Assembly: GCA_002491245.1 (NCBI GenBank) | Contig: DKVO01000036.1 | Span: 40,116-104,115, forward strand | Reading direction: 5' to 3' | From: Porphyromonadaceae bacterium UBA7176 | GTDB taxonomy: Bacteria > Bacteroidota > Bacteroidia > Bacteroidales > Muribaculaceae | Length of the DNA stretch: 64,000 nucleotides | Shown here: one piece after another, positions 1 to 8,187 of the stretch | How the letters are laid out: each line of letters starts with the position of its first letter | Numbering within the stretch: the stretch's first letter is position 1 | Notes under the pieces: model-generated | Databases searched by the model: none | What the model saw: the letters and a program-made list of their open reading frames with translations, nothing else | Told to the model about the DNA's origin: nothing | Position numbers and translations under genes: made by a program

Positions 1-2
1 GC

Positions 3-365
3 GACACCGTGCGCGAAGGCATCGTGCGTCCGGCCAACGACCGCTGCCGCGGCCACAGACTGGCATTCTACCACCAAAGCGTGATATGCCGCAGGGAACT
101 GTTGACGGCAAAACCGTTCGACACGGCGCATAAATACTCGGCCGACTTCAAATTTTTCAAGCAGCTACACCGCGAAGGCCGCAAATTTGTGCATGTCCCC
201 TTTGCCGTCGCGTGCTTCGACACATCGGGCATATCCTCACGCAAGCGCTCCGAGGGCCTTGCCGACAATATGCGCGTCATCGCCCAGGTCGATGGACTAT
301 CCGGCATCGGCTCGTTGCTCCATCTGTTCCCGACTTACATCATCAGCCGCCTGCGAGGAAAATAA
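3..365 (+). CDS. Glycosyltransferase family 2, C-terminal part (5' truncated by window edge)
   Basis: Open reading frame entering from the left edge and stopping with TAA at 363-365; about 120 residues are visible. The sequence (HQSVICRRELL, PFDTAHKYSADFKFF, FVHVPFAVACFDTSGISSRKR) resembles the C-terminal half of WcaE-like family 2 glycosyltransferases, which transfer a sugar from a nucleotide donor during surface polysaccharide synthesis. The nucleotide-binding N-terminal half lies outside the window, so donor and acceptor cannot be judged. It ends about 80 bases before the next gene, which has its own promoter. Confidence 0.7.
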   Translation, partial: DTVREGIVRPANDRCRGHRLAFYHQSVICRRELLTAKPFDTAHKYSADFKFFKQLHREGRKFVHVPFAVACFDTSGISSRKRSEGLADNMRVIAQVDGLSGIGSLLHLFPTYIISRLRGK

Positions 366-386
366 AGCCCGACAGTGTTAAAAATT

Positions 387-416
387 TTTGCAGTCGGAAA
401 AAATGTACTATCTTTG
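387..416 (+). promoter_or_regulatory. Bacteroidetes-type promoter for the CotH-like gene
   Basis: TTTG at 387-390 and TATCTTTG at 409-416, 18 bp apart, match the Bacteroidetes -33/-7 pattern. The ATG at 446 follows about 30 bases downstream, which rules out the longer reading frame that opens upstream. Confidence 0.7.
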
Positions 417-445
417 GATGCTTAATCTTATTTTTATACCATAAC

Positions 446-2365
446 ATGAGAAAAACTCTACTACTCCTGGTGTCGGCTTTGGCTACCACTCTCTCGGTTT
501 ATGCCGATGATGCAAAGCTGACCGGCACTGTTATCGGATGCGCCCCCAACAACAACAATAACGCAGCCGAAAAGGCTTTCGACGGAGACCTCGGCACATT
601 CTTCCGCGGCAACTACACCGACGAGAACTACCACCGCCTTTGGGTCGGACTCGATCTGGGTAAGGAATATGTGATTACCAAGATCGGCTTCGCTCCTCGT
701 CAGGATGGCGACTACGCCAAGCGTGCCGTCCTCTCGCTCTTCCAAGGCGCCAACAAAGCAGACTTCTCCGATGCCATGCCTATCGCGATGGTGCGTGAAG
801 AATACAGCAAAGGTGAGATGCACTATATCCCCGTCAACGTGTCGCGCGGCTTCCGTTACGTGCGCTTCATGGGTGTCAACGGTGTGAAAGGCAGCGTTGC
901 CGAGCTTGAGTTCTACGGCCACGAAGGTGTGGGCGACGACTCGCAGTTCTTCCAGATCACCAACTTGCCTACCGTAGCCTTCAATACCCCCAACATGGCC
1001 CAGATCATGGCCAAGGACGACAAGCATCCCGGCTCGACAGTATATGTCATATCCGACGACGGCAAGACCCTCCTCTATGAGGCCAACCCCAAAACCCAGC
1101 TCAAGGGTCGTGGCAATGCCTCATGGGGAATGCCCAAAAAACCTTTCCAGATCAAATTCGAAAATAAGCAGCAGATACTAAAAGACGCTCCGGCAAAGGC
1201 CAAGAAATGGACTCTTATTAACAACCACGGCGACAAGACCTTGATGCGCAACCACGTGGCCTTCGAGATGAGCCGCCTCGCCGGCATGGCCTACACTCCC
1301 TATCTCCGCTTCGTCGATGTGGTATACAACGGCGAATACGAAGGTTGCTACCAACTCTGCGATCAGGTGGAAGTCAACAAAAACCGCGTGAACATCGAAG
1401 AAATTGACATCAACGAGGAAACGCATGAGCCATACGACCCCAACGCCGATATCACCGGCGGCTACTTCCTCGAAGTCGATGGCTATGCCAATAAGGAGAA
1501 CGAAGGCGAATGGTTCTCGGCCCTTCATGGCGGCTACCCTGTGCCTGTCACAATCAAATCTCCCGAAGACATGCTGCCTACATCCCAACCTTACCAATGG
1601 ATCAAGAAACATTTCGAGAAATTCCTTGCGTCTACCTTGTCCATCCAGGCCAAGACTGATATCAGCAAAATAGAAGACTATCTCAACATCGACAGCTTCC
1701 TCAAATACTTTATCATAGGAGAGCTCGACGGCAATCCTGATACGTTCTGGAGCACATACATGTTCAAACCCCGTGGTGTAGACCAATTCACCGTAGCTCC
1801 AATATGGGACGTCGACCTTGGTTTCGACAACGACAACCGCCACTATCCCATAAACACCAAGTATTCAGGCTTCATCTATGAGCACGGTAGCCAGGCATCG
1901 GCAAAATATACAGAAGTTGTAAAACGTATCGTAAGCGAAAATCCCGACAGCAAAAAACGCATGAAAGAGATCTGGAGCGACCTGCGCTACAACCACAACT
2001 ACAACACCGAGCATTTCAATAAACTTATCGATGACGCTGCTGCCGAAATCAACGAGTCGCAGAAGCTCAACTTCACCCGTTGGCCTATCCTCAACACGCT
2101 CGTACACCAGAACCCGGAAGCTCGCGGCAGCTTTGAGGCAGAGGTACAGTTTATCAAGGACTATCTTGTGGAGCGTTTCGCAAAACTCGACCAACTCATC
2201 GGCCTTGAAGAGCCACCGGCCGGCATCGACGACATCATCGCCGGTCCGACAGGCCCGGCCCGTTACTACAACCTCTCCGGAGTTGAAGTAAACGCCGACA
2301 ACCTCACTCCCGGCGTCTACATCAAGGTAGACTCTACCGGCAGCAAGAAGGTACTGGTTAAATAA
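446..2365 (+). CDS. Secreted CotH-like kinase with discoidin-like domain and sorting domain
   Basis: 639 residues from the ATG at 446, chosen because it follows a good promoter and gives a clean signal peptide (MRKTLLLLVSALATTLSVYA). Residues about 25-150 look like an F5/8 type C (discoidin) sugar-binding domain (AEKAFDGDLGTFFRG, LWVGLDLGKEYVITKIGF). Residues about 165-545 match the CotH kinase family: PKKPFQIKFENK, ELDGN at 426-430 and WDVDLGFDN with D455 and D457, equivalent to the acidic residues of the CotH active site. CotH in Bacillus is an atypical spore-coat protein kinase; here the target is unknown. The C-terminus (GVYIKVDSTGSKKVLVK) is a type IX secretion sorting domain, so the protein is probably exported to the cell surface. 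Its 3' end is nearly identical to that of the gene ending at 6672. Confidence 0.85.
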   Translation: MRKTLLLLVSALATTLSVYADDAKLTGTVIGCAPNNNNNAAEKAFDGDLGTFFRGNYTDENYHRLWVGLDLGKEYVITKIGFAPRQDGDYAKRAVLSLFQGANKADFSDAMPIAMVREEYSKGEMHYIPVNVSRGFRYVRFMGVNGVKGSVAELEFYGHEGVGDDSQFFQITNLPTVAFNTPNMAQIMAKDDKHPGSTVYVISDDGKTLLYEANPKTQLKGRGNASWGMPKKPFQIKFENKQQILKDAPAKAKKWTLINNHGDKTLMRNHVAFEMSRLAGMAYTPYLRFVDVVYNGEYEGCYQLCDQVEVNKNRVNIEEIDINEETHEPYDPNADITGGYFLEVDGYANKENEGEWFSALHGGYPVPVTIKSPEDMLPTSQPYQWIKKHFEKFLASTLSIQAKTDISKIEDYLNIDSFLKYFIIGELDGNPDTFWSTYMFKPRGVDQFTVAPIWDVDLGFDNDNRHYPINTKYSGFIYEHGSQASAKYTEVVKRIVSENPDSKKRMKEIWSDLRYNHNYNTEHFNKLIDDAAAEINESQKLNFTRWPILNTLVHQNPEARGSFEAEVQFIKDYLVERFAKLDQLIGLEEPPAGIDDIIAGPTGPARYYNLSGVEVNADNLTPGVYIKVDSTGSKKVLVK

Positions 2366-2389
2366 GACTATCCCCAAATACATATGCAA
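2306..2389 (+). repeat. Direct repeat copy 1: 3' end of sorting-domain gene
   Basis: 84 bases, from the codons for TPGVYIKVDSTGSKKVLVK through the stop codon and 24 bases of untranslated sequence, recur at 6613-6697 with one substitution (A at 2353, G at 6660) and one single-base indel after the stop codon. Confidence 0.95.
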
Positions 2390-2444
2390 GCTTTCGAATA
2401 TTAACAACAATGCTCTGTCGACTTAAACAAATACAATCATTTTG

Positions 2445-2475
2445 TTTGACAAATTAAAATAATTAATTATCTTTG
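2445..2475 (+). promoter_or_regulatory. Bacteroidetes-type promoter
   Basis: TTTG at 2445-2448 and TATCTTTG at 2468-2475 with a 19 bp spacer. It lies 35 bases before the ATG at 2510 and should drive the two-gene operon 2510-6672. Confidence 0.75.
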
Positions 2476-2509
2476 CCGCATCAAACCCAACTAAACCAAT
2501 CTTTTTGAC

Positions 2510-4369
2510 ATGCAAAAACTTTACTCTCTTTGCAGTCTGCTGCTAATCAGTCTTCTGACATTTGCAGCCGACGCATTTACCATTACCTTCAACGTCGATA
2601 ATCCCGACAATGTCAGCATCGAAGCTGCTTATACCGAGGTGCCTCTCGTCGCAGGGGACAACCCTATCGAGTTCTCGAGCTCATGGAGTTCAGTATATAT
2701 CAAGGGAAAGAACGGATGCAAGGTGACTGTCAAAGGCCCCGACGGCAACAATATCGACATGCCGTACGGATACATGTATTCCGACGAGACTAAATATGGA
2801 GGCAAAACCATCTACATCACCTCGCAGAAACCAGAGGAATACCGCACGGCTTCGGTTAAAGTCACCATAGACAAGGCCTCGGCAGTAAAAATCGGAGTAC
2901 ATAAAACCGACTCGGAGCTTTCGTATTACCCCGATCTCACCGACGGCGAGAACACAATCTATTATGAGCCCGAGGTTGACAAGATGCTCAAAATCTACTC
3001 TTCGGTATCGGCTCAGGTGCCACTTTACTCAGTCAACGTTGTCAATGGCACCACCGAACCGGTACAGACAAACTTTGTGTACAAAATCGCCCTGCCTTGC
3101 GATGGAGATATCGAAGTCAAGGGTGTATTCCCCGACAAAGCATGCACCGTGACAATTAACGAGGCAAAAGCAGTCGAGGGCTTTGTGACCAAAATAACCA
3201 AAGATAATGCAAAAGGCGAGGAGGTAGATTTCAGCGCAGGTTCATTCGAAGTAAACGCCGGCACGGTGCTTTATATCCACGGCAATACCGACAAGTACCT
3301 CCTGACATCTTACAATGTAGACGGCACCCAGCAAGAATTTACAACACCACAGCGCCTGGTGGTTATCGACAAAGACATAAATGTGAGCTTCGACGGACGC
3401 CCGTACGAGATTTTCAATATCAGCGTGAACACCGATAATCCGGCCGCAATCATAGCCCGATATGGATCGAAGATGGAACCCGGCGATATAATCGATCTCA
3501 AAGCCGGAAACAATACTGTAGTAATCAGCGAAAACAACACTAAAGTATTCTTCGCCGTAGCCAACGCCCATGATTATAAATTCGCAACGGTGAATTACAA
3601 CGGAGCAGCTGTCAAACCTGACTATACAGGGATTATACAGCTCGCCGACCTCCGGGCCGATGACAAAATCGAGGTCACAACCACTGCAATCATACGCGAC
3701 CAGAAGGCTGTGATATATATCGACGACGCCAATGGCGACTTCAATCTTACCGATGCTTTCGGCGGAGAAGTAGCACTCTCCACAGGTTACAACCATATTG
3801 AATTCTGCGCGGAAGACGTGCCGTTCAAACTTAAGCCCACCTCCTTCTACAACACATCGGCATTTGTATACAGCAACGATGAAGAAGTTTCCTCCACTGG
3901 TTTCGGCAATAGCAGGACCTGGAACATCAATATCGCAAACGGGTCGGTAGTGAAGATATTTGCAGTAGCGACAGACGAGCCAGAATGGTATACTCTCAAT
4001 TTCGAAGAAAACGGTTTTGATGCAGTCGATGTCCTCGCTGATGAAATGCGCCCAATCACCGACCGAGTCGGCTTCGAGACCCTCGCCGCAACCAAGATTG
4101 AAATTATGCCCAAAGCAGACAAGGATGTCAAGGCAGTGACAGTAGACGGTGAACCTCTGACAGCAAACGCCAAAGGCAACTACGAGTTCGCCGTAAGCGG
4201 CCACCACAACATCGCCGTCACTTCAGCCACCGGTATAGACAAAATAGAATCAACAGAAGCCACAGGCAGTGAAATATATAATCTGCAAGGTATCCGCGTA
4301 AGCGGCGAAGCAAGCCAATTGCCGGAAGGTATCTACATTATCAACGGTAAAAAAGTACTTGTAAAATGA
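2510..4369 (+). CDS. Secreted protein of unknown function with C-terminal sorting domain
   Basis: 619 residues. The start is an N-terminal signal peptide (MQKLYSLCSLLLISLLTFAADA). The body is beta-rich with loosely repeated modules (VKVTIDKASAVKIGV, FNISVNTDNPAAIIARYGS, NNTVVISENNTKVFFAVA), suggesting several immunoglobulin-like surface domains, but I do not recognise a named family. The end (SEIYNLQGIRV ... GIYIINGKKVLVK) is a type IX-type sorting domain, so it is probably surface exposed or released. Its stop overlaps the start of the next gene as ATGA (4366-4369), indicating translational coupling. No catalytic motif is visible. Confidence 0.75.
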   Translation: MQKLYSLCSLLLISLLTFAADAFTITFNVDNPDNVSIEAAYTEVPLVAGDNPIEFSSSWSSVYIKGKNGCKVTVKGPDGNNIDMPYGYMYSDETKYGGKTIYITSQKPEEYRTASVKVTIDKASAVKIGVHKTDSELSYYPDLTDGENTIYYEPEVDKMLKIYSSVSAQVPLYSVNVVNGTTEPVQTNFVYKIALPCDGDIEVKGVFPDKACTVTINEAKAVEGFVTKITKDNAKGEEVDFSAGSFEVNAGTVLYIHGNTDKYLLTSYNVDGTQQEFTTPQRLVVIDKDINVSFDGRPYEIFNISVNTDNPAAIIARYGSKMEPGDIIDLKAGNNTVVISENNTKVFFAVANAHDYKFATVNYNGAAVKPDYTGIIQLADLRADDKIEVTTTAIIRDQKAVIYIDDANGDFNLTDAFGGEVALSTGYNHIEFCAEDVPFKLKPTSFYNTSAFVYSNDEEVSSTGFGNSRTWNINIANGSVVKIFAVATDEPEWYTLNFEENGFDAVDVLADEMRPITDRVGFETLAATKIEIMPKADKDVKAVTVDGEPLTANAKGNYEFAVSGHHNIAVTSATGIDKIESTEATGSEIYNLQGIRVSGEASQLPEGIYIINGKKVLVK

Positions 4370-6672
4370 AACTGACAGCATTAGCACTCGGAATATCGCT
4401 TGCAGCCGTACCCTGCGTTTCGGCTCAAGGACTTCTCACCCCTCTTGCCCTCCGCACAGCTACGACGGCAGCAGAAAACGAGACGACGGTACTCGTCAAA
4501 GAGACATTCGACAAAATGAGCGCCGGAACCGAATCAGCTCCTGACGAAAACAACATCGCAGATAAACGGACAGGAGCAATAGATGCCACATACACATCCA
4601 TGCCCGGTTGGAGTGGAGCTGCAATATATCAAGCCGGAGGTAGCTGCGCGATACTCAAAGGCAAGTTTTCGGACGGCGCCGGAGGGTACACCGAAGAGAC
4701 CGGTTTCCTGCGCACACCACAGGGTGCATACGCCGGTAATATGACACTCACTTTCAGAGCCCGTCTGCTCAACGCCAACAAAGCATCAGATAAGATGGAC
4801 ATAGCCTTGCTCGACACCAAGAGCAGGCTCGAAAGCAAGATAGTAGAAGTGACTCCTCAATGGAAAACATTCGAGCTGAACTTCACCAAAGGAGGGTTCA
4901 CCGGATGCCTCATACAGATGTCAATGCTCTCCGAAGAGGTATTGGTCGACGATATCGAAGTAAAAACCATACAGACGTCAATACCGGCTCCTGTAGCCAC
5001 AGATGCTACGAACTATACTCCGGGTGGCTTCACAGCCAACTGGACAGCATCACCGGCTGCTGAAAAATATCTTCTGACAGTGTATGAGAAAAAAGTCGAT
5101 GATGCGGTGGAAATTACTGATTTTGACAATCTAAACGTGATTGCCGGCTCACACAAACTAGACAAGACCAACCCCGGTTTCCCTGAAGGATGGACCGTGG
5201 CATACGGAACCACACGCAATGCCGACCACATCTCCGACAACGGCTACAACGGTACCACTGGTATGATTTTCCGCGCCACGGGCGAAGGCCTGATTACTAA
5301 GACTTTCGACAGCGACATACTTGATTTTTCGTTCTGGGCTTCGCACCCCTCTGGGCAGGAATGTATCAGCAACCTGACGGTAAGCGCTTTTGTAGATGGA
5401 CAATGGGGCGTTCTGGGCAACTATGCAATAGAGCGCATATCACAGCAAGGAGAAGTGATATACCTTTCGTCAAGACTTCCGGAAGGCACCAGAGCTGTGC
5501 AACTTTACTTCAAGAAAAACGACCAGCAGGACGTAGGCAAAGACGTGAGCATCGTCGTTGACCATATCCGTATCATGACAGAACCTGCTGGAGTGGCTGT
5601 GGAAAAGGATATCGAAACGACTGAATGTTCGTATACCGTCACCGGCCTCGACATTGAAAAAGACTATTCGTACACTGTCAAAGCCGTCAATACCGAGTTT
5701 TGCTCAGCCGAATCGAACGAAATATCGGCCTATGGCCTGGCTGCTCCGGTTACGACAGGTGCTTCAGATGTAGATTCTGACCATTATACCGCCAACTGGG
5801 AGTTCTCACCCAAGGCCGAAGGATATATGGTGGATAACTACCGCGTCTACACCACAGCAAAAGATGGCGAGCAGGTCAACATCCTCTATGAAAACTTCAA
5901 CAAAGTGACCGAAGGTAGCGTGGATAATCCCGTCGGCCTCTATAATGTGGTGAACCCGAGTTCTCTCGATGTATACACAACGACAATCGGCTGGCTGGGC
6001 ACTGCAACGTATCTTGCCAACGGTATGCTCGGCACACGATCGTATATGGGCATCATCGGAATGATACAGACCCCGGCTCTCGACCTTAGTGGAAACGGAG
6101 GCAAATTTACCGTACGCCTCAAAATCACTGGCGACACCGATGCCACCAACGAGTCGGTAGTAGTACAAGCCGGTATGGCACACTACATAGCTATGCCAAT
6201 CGAGGCCGGCAAATCGGTAGAACGTGAATATGTGTTTGACTGCGGCCAAAGTCAGATGCCTCTGGCCATATACTCTCAGAATGGCTTCCCCTTCTATGTC
6301 GACGAGATGACGGTGACACAAACCTTACCGGAAGGGTCAAAGGTATTTTATCCGATAGAGGAGCGCAATATCACCGATGCCAATACCTTGTCAACAAAAT
6401 TTGAAAATCTTAAAGCAGGGACTAACGAATCGTTCGCCTACAGGGTGTTCGCTTACCGCAACTTCATGGGTGGCCGCCGCTACTCATTATCGGGCAAGGC
6501 TGAACTTGTAGATCTCGATCCGGCCGGAATTGATGATATCGAGGCAGGAAACACTGATACCAACGCAACATATTACAGTATCGACGGTATAAAACTCCCC
6601 GGATATCCGTCGACTCCCGGCGTCTACATCAAGGTAGACTCTACCGGCAGCAAGAAGGTGCTGGTTAAATAA
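4366..6672 (+). CDS. Secreted adhesin-like protein: choice-of-anchor J-like and FN3-like domains, sorting domain
   Basis: 768 residues with signal peptide MKLTALALGISLAAVPCVSA. Residues about 45-190 (VKETFDKMSAGTESAP, PGWSGAAIYQAGGSCAIL, FLRTPQGAYAGNMTLTFRARLL) look like a choice-of-anchor J jelly-roll module. Fibronectin type III-like segments follow (APVATDATNYTPGGFTANWTA, AAPVTTGASDVDSDHYTANWEF), and a second jelly-roll-like block near residues 500-650. The C-terminal sorting domain ends GVYIKVDSTGSKKVLVK. Such architecture is typical of exported Bacteroidetes adhesins or glycan-binding proteins; no catalytic residues are evident. It is translated as the second gene of an operon with the gene before it. 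Confidence 0.75.
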   Translation: MKLTALALGISLAAVPCVSAQGLLTPLALRTATTAAENETTVLVKETFDKMSAGTESAPDENNIADKRTGAIDATYTSMPGWSGAAIYQAGGSCAILKGKFSDGAGGYTEETGFLRTPQGAYAGNMTLTFRARLLNANKASDKMDIALLDTKSRLESKIVEVTPQWKTFELNFTKGGFTGCLIQMSMLSEEVLVDDIEVKTIQTSIPAPVATDATNYTPGGFTANWTASPAAEKYLLTVYEKKVDDAVEITDFDNLNVIAGSHKLDKTNPGFPEGWTVAYGTTRNADHISDNGYNGTTGMIFRATGEGLITKTFDSDILDFSFWASHPSGQECISNLTVSAFVDGQWGVLGNYAIERISQQGEVIYLSSRLPEGTRAVQLYFKKNDQQDVGKDVSIVVDHIRIMTEPAGVAVEKDIETTECSYTVTGLDIEKDYSYTVKAVNTEFCSAESNEISAYGLAAPVTTGASDVDSDHYTANWEFSPKAEGYMVDNYRVYTTAKDGEQVNILYENFNKVTEGSVDNPVGLYNVVNPSSLDVYTTTIGWLGTATYLANGMLGTRSYMGIIGMIQTPALDLSGNGGKFTVRLKITGDTDATNESVVVQAGMAHYIAMPIEAGKSVEREYVFDCGQSQMPLAIYSQNGFPFYVDEMTVTQTLPEGSKVFYPIEERNITDANTLSTKFENLKAGTNESFAYRVFAYRNFMGGRRYSLSGKAELVDLDPAGIDDIEAGNTDTNATYYSIDGIKLPGYPSTPGVYIKVDSTGSKKVLVK

Positions 6673-6697
6673 GACTATCCCCAAATACCATATGCAA
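6613..6697 (+). repeat. Direct repeat copy 2: 3' end of sorting-domain gene
   Basis: 85 bases nearly identical to 2306-2389, covering the last 19 codons, the stop and the first 25 untranslated bases. Similarity stops abruptly on both sides. Confidence 0.95.
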
Positions 6698-6730
6698 CCG
6701 GCGGAGCCTGATGACTCCGCCGGTTATTTT
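6696..6730 (+). terminator. Rho-independent terminator after the 2510-6672 operon
   Basis: Perfect 11 bp stem (6696-6706 with 6715-6725), 8-base loop, followed by TTATTTTG on the plus strand. It sits between convergent genes and could also limit read-through from rnhB. Confidence 0.85.
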
Positions 6731-6744
6731 GTATCTTTTCGCTT

Positions 6745-7365
6745 TTACAACAGACCAGGTATTGAGGGTTGGGCGAGGAGACGGAACGACATACGATGCA
6801 ACGGAGTCGGACCATAGATTTCTATGGCATGACGGTGAGCGGCGGTAGGATAGCCTTTGTTTTCGTCCCAACCGTACTGCGGATACGTCGTGGCGGCTTG
6901 CTCCATGTAAAGGTCGCGCTCGGTCTTGGCGAGGATAGAGGCAGCGGCGATGTTGGCATAGCGTCCGTCGCCTTTGACATAGGTCTGATATGGAACGTCG
7001 CGATATGGTCTGAAACGGTTGCCATCGACGGCTATCGCTCCCGGCTGCGGATCAAGCTGAGCCAAGGCCTTGTGCATGGCTTCTATCGATGCCTGAAGTA
7101 TGTTTATTTGGTCGATTTCTTCCGGCGACACCATCGCTATGGCCCATGCGACGGCCTGGGCTTTGATGACTTCGCGCAGCTCCATACGCCGGCGTTCGGT
7201 GAGCTGTTTTGAATCGTTTATCAAAGGATGCGAGAAATTGTCGGGCAAAATTACGGCAGCAGCGACGACAGGTCCGGCCAAACAGCCACGTCCGGCTTCA
7301 TCGGTTCCGGCCTCAAGAACACCGGCAACCGAACATGGAGGTAAGGGATTATGCAAGCGAGGCAT
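6745..7365 (-). CDS. rnhB: Ribonuclease HII
   Basis: 206 residues, normal length for RNase HII. The enzyme cuts the RNA strand of RNA-DNA hybrids, in particular single ribonucleotides misincorporated in DNA. The N-terminal signature EAGTDEAGRGCLAGPVVAAAV carries the catalytic D22 and E23, and further conserved parts are DSKQLTERRRMELREVI, AIAVDGNRF and SILAKTERD. Its start overlaps the 3' end of the S24 regulator gene by 17 bases, so the two are probably cotranscribed. No terminal PIP-like motif is evident. Confidence 0.96.
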   Translation of the reverse strand: MPRLHNPLPPCSVAGVLEAGTDEAGRGCLAGPVVAAAVILPDNFSHPLINDSKQLTERRRMELREVIKAQAVAWAIAMVSPEEIDQINILQASIEAMHKALAQLDPQPGAIAVDGNRFRPYRDVPYQTYVKGDGRYANIAAASILAKTERDLYMEQAATTYPQYGWDENKGYPTAAHRHAIEIYGPTPLHRMSFRLLAQPSIPGLL

Positions 7366-8026
7366 GGTTAATCACATTTTCGACACGATAGAGGGCTTCG
7401 ATGTCCTTTCGTGATATTTCGATATCGTCGTAGTCGGGATTGGCGCTGTGGAGGGTAACAAGCGTGGGGTCGGGGTTGCGCCTGACATACTTCACGAGTC
7501 TGAAATCGGACAGCACCACGACGTATATGCTTCCCCACATTATCGGGGCGTCGAGGGACACGGGACGGATTGACACATAGCAGCCGGGCTTGAGTTCGGG
7601 CATCATGGAGTTGCCCGATACACGTACTATCGGATAATCGGGATTGAGACCGGGCAGCATCATGCGTCCCACGATATGCTCATCGGTAAACATGCGCTCG
7701 AGCGAGGTCGTGCCGGCTGTGACATCGATATCGTAGACAGGAGCGCCGACAGGGTCTTTATGTGCCTGTTCTTTAGGGAAAGGCACGTCGGAGCCTTTCA
7801 GGAGCCAATCTTTCGACACTCCTGTGTTTACTATTATGCGGTAGAGCAGACCATCGCCCGGCTCTGATTTCCCGGTGAGGACTCGGGATAAATTAGCAGG
7901 GTCGATGCCGATGTATTTGCTGAACTCCGCCTGACTCTTCCTAAGCAAAAGAATGAGCCATTTAATTCTGTCGACCACCGTCGCCGAAGGTGCCGGCAAG
8001 TCAATGTCTGCAATATTCTTTGCCAT
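7349..8026 (-). CDS. LexA/CI-like repressor with HTH and S24 self-cleavage domain
   Basis: 225 residues. Residues about 30-65 (SQAEFSKYIGIDPANLSRVLTGKSEPGDGL) form a Cro/CI-type helix-turn-helix. Residues about 95-215 are a peptidase S24 domain: putative cleavage site A104-G105 (DVTAGTTS), nucleophile S140 in VSGNSMMPEL and general base K179 in FRLVKYVRR. Such proteins cut themselves when bound to RecA filaments, lifting repression, although some sense other signals. The promoter carries two adjacent palindromes, which suggests autoregulation. It forms an operon with rnhB, a repair enzyme. It could be the SOS repressor of this organism or a separate stress regulator; the sequence alone does not settle this. 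Confidence 0.88.
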   Translation of the reverse strand: MAKNIADIDLPAPSATVVDRIKWLILLLRKSQAEFSKYIGIDPANLSRVLTGKSEPGDGLLYRIIVNTGVSKDWLLKGSDVPFPKEQAHKDPVGAPVYDIDVTAGTTSLERMFTDEHIVGRMMLPGLNPDYPIVRVSGNSMMPELKPGCYVSIRPVSLDAPIMWGSIYVVVLSDFRLVKYVRRNPDPTLVTLHSANPDYDDIEISRKDIEALYRVENVINHASLA

Positions 8027-8053
8027 TTTTCAAGTATACTTCTTTTCCACTTG

Positions 8054-8085
8054 CAAATATACAACAAATATTGCAATATTCCAAA
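8054..8085 (-). promoter_or_regulatory. Promoter of the S24 regulator gene
   Basis: Read on the minus strand: TTTG (complement of 8082-8085), a 20 bp spacer, TATATTTG (complement of 8054-8061), 27 bases before the ATG at 8026. Confidence 0.75.
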
Positions 8086-8091
8086 TGGAAT
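8067..8091. promoter_or_regulatory. Two adjacent palindromes, probable operator of the S24 regulator
   Basis: AATATTGCAATATT at 8067-8080 is a perfect 14 bp palindrome. ATTCCAAATGGAAT at 8078-8091 has two 6 bp arms around AA. They fill the spacer and cover the -33 box of the regulator's own promoter, the place expected for an autorepressor site. The role is inferred from position. Confidence 0.55.
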
Positions 8092-8184
8092 GTTTAGGGA
8101 GGTTGGAGGGTTTGGATAAATGTTTTTGAAGGAACTATTGTCCAAACTCTCACACTCCCAGACTTCCAACCCTCCAAACATTCC
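8087..8184. repeat. Long imperfect inverted repeat downstream of hutI
   Basis: GGAATGTTTAGGGAGGTTGG beginning at 8087 is mirrored by CCAACCCTCCAAACATTCC at 8166-8184, with a loop of about 50 bases and a bulge. It lies between the end of hutI and the S24 promoter and may act as the end structure of the hut transcript. No clear U tract is present. Confidence 0.45.
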
Positions 8185-8187
8185 TGT

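Noticed and set aside
3242..4207. 321-codon minus-strand frame opposite the 2510 gene
   Set aside because: The plus-strand frame has a signal peptide, sorting domain, promoter and coupling to the next gene.
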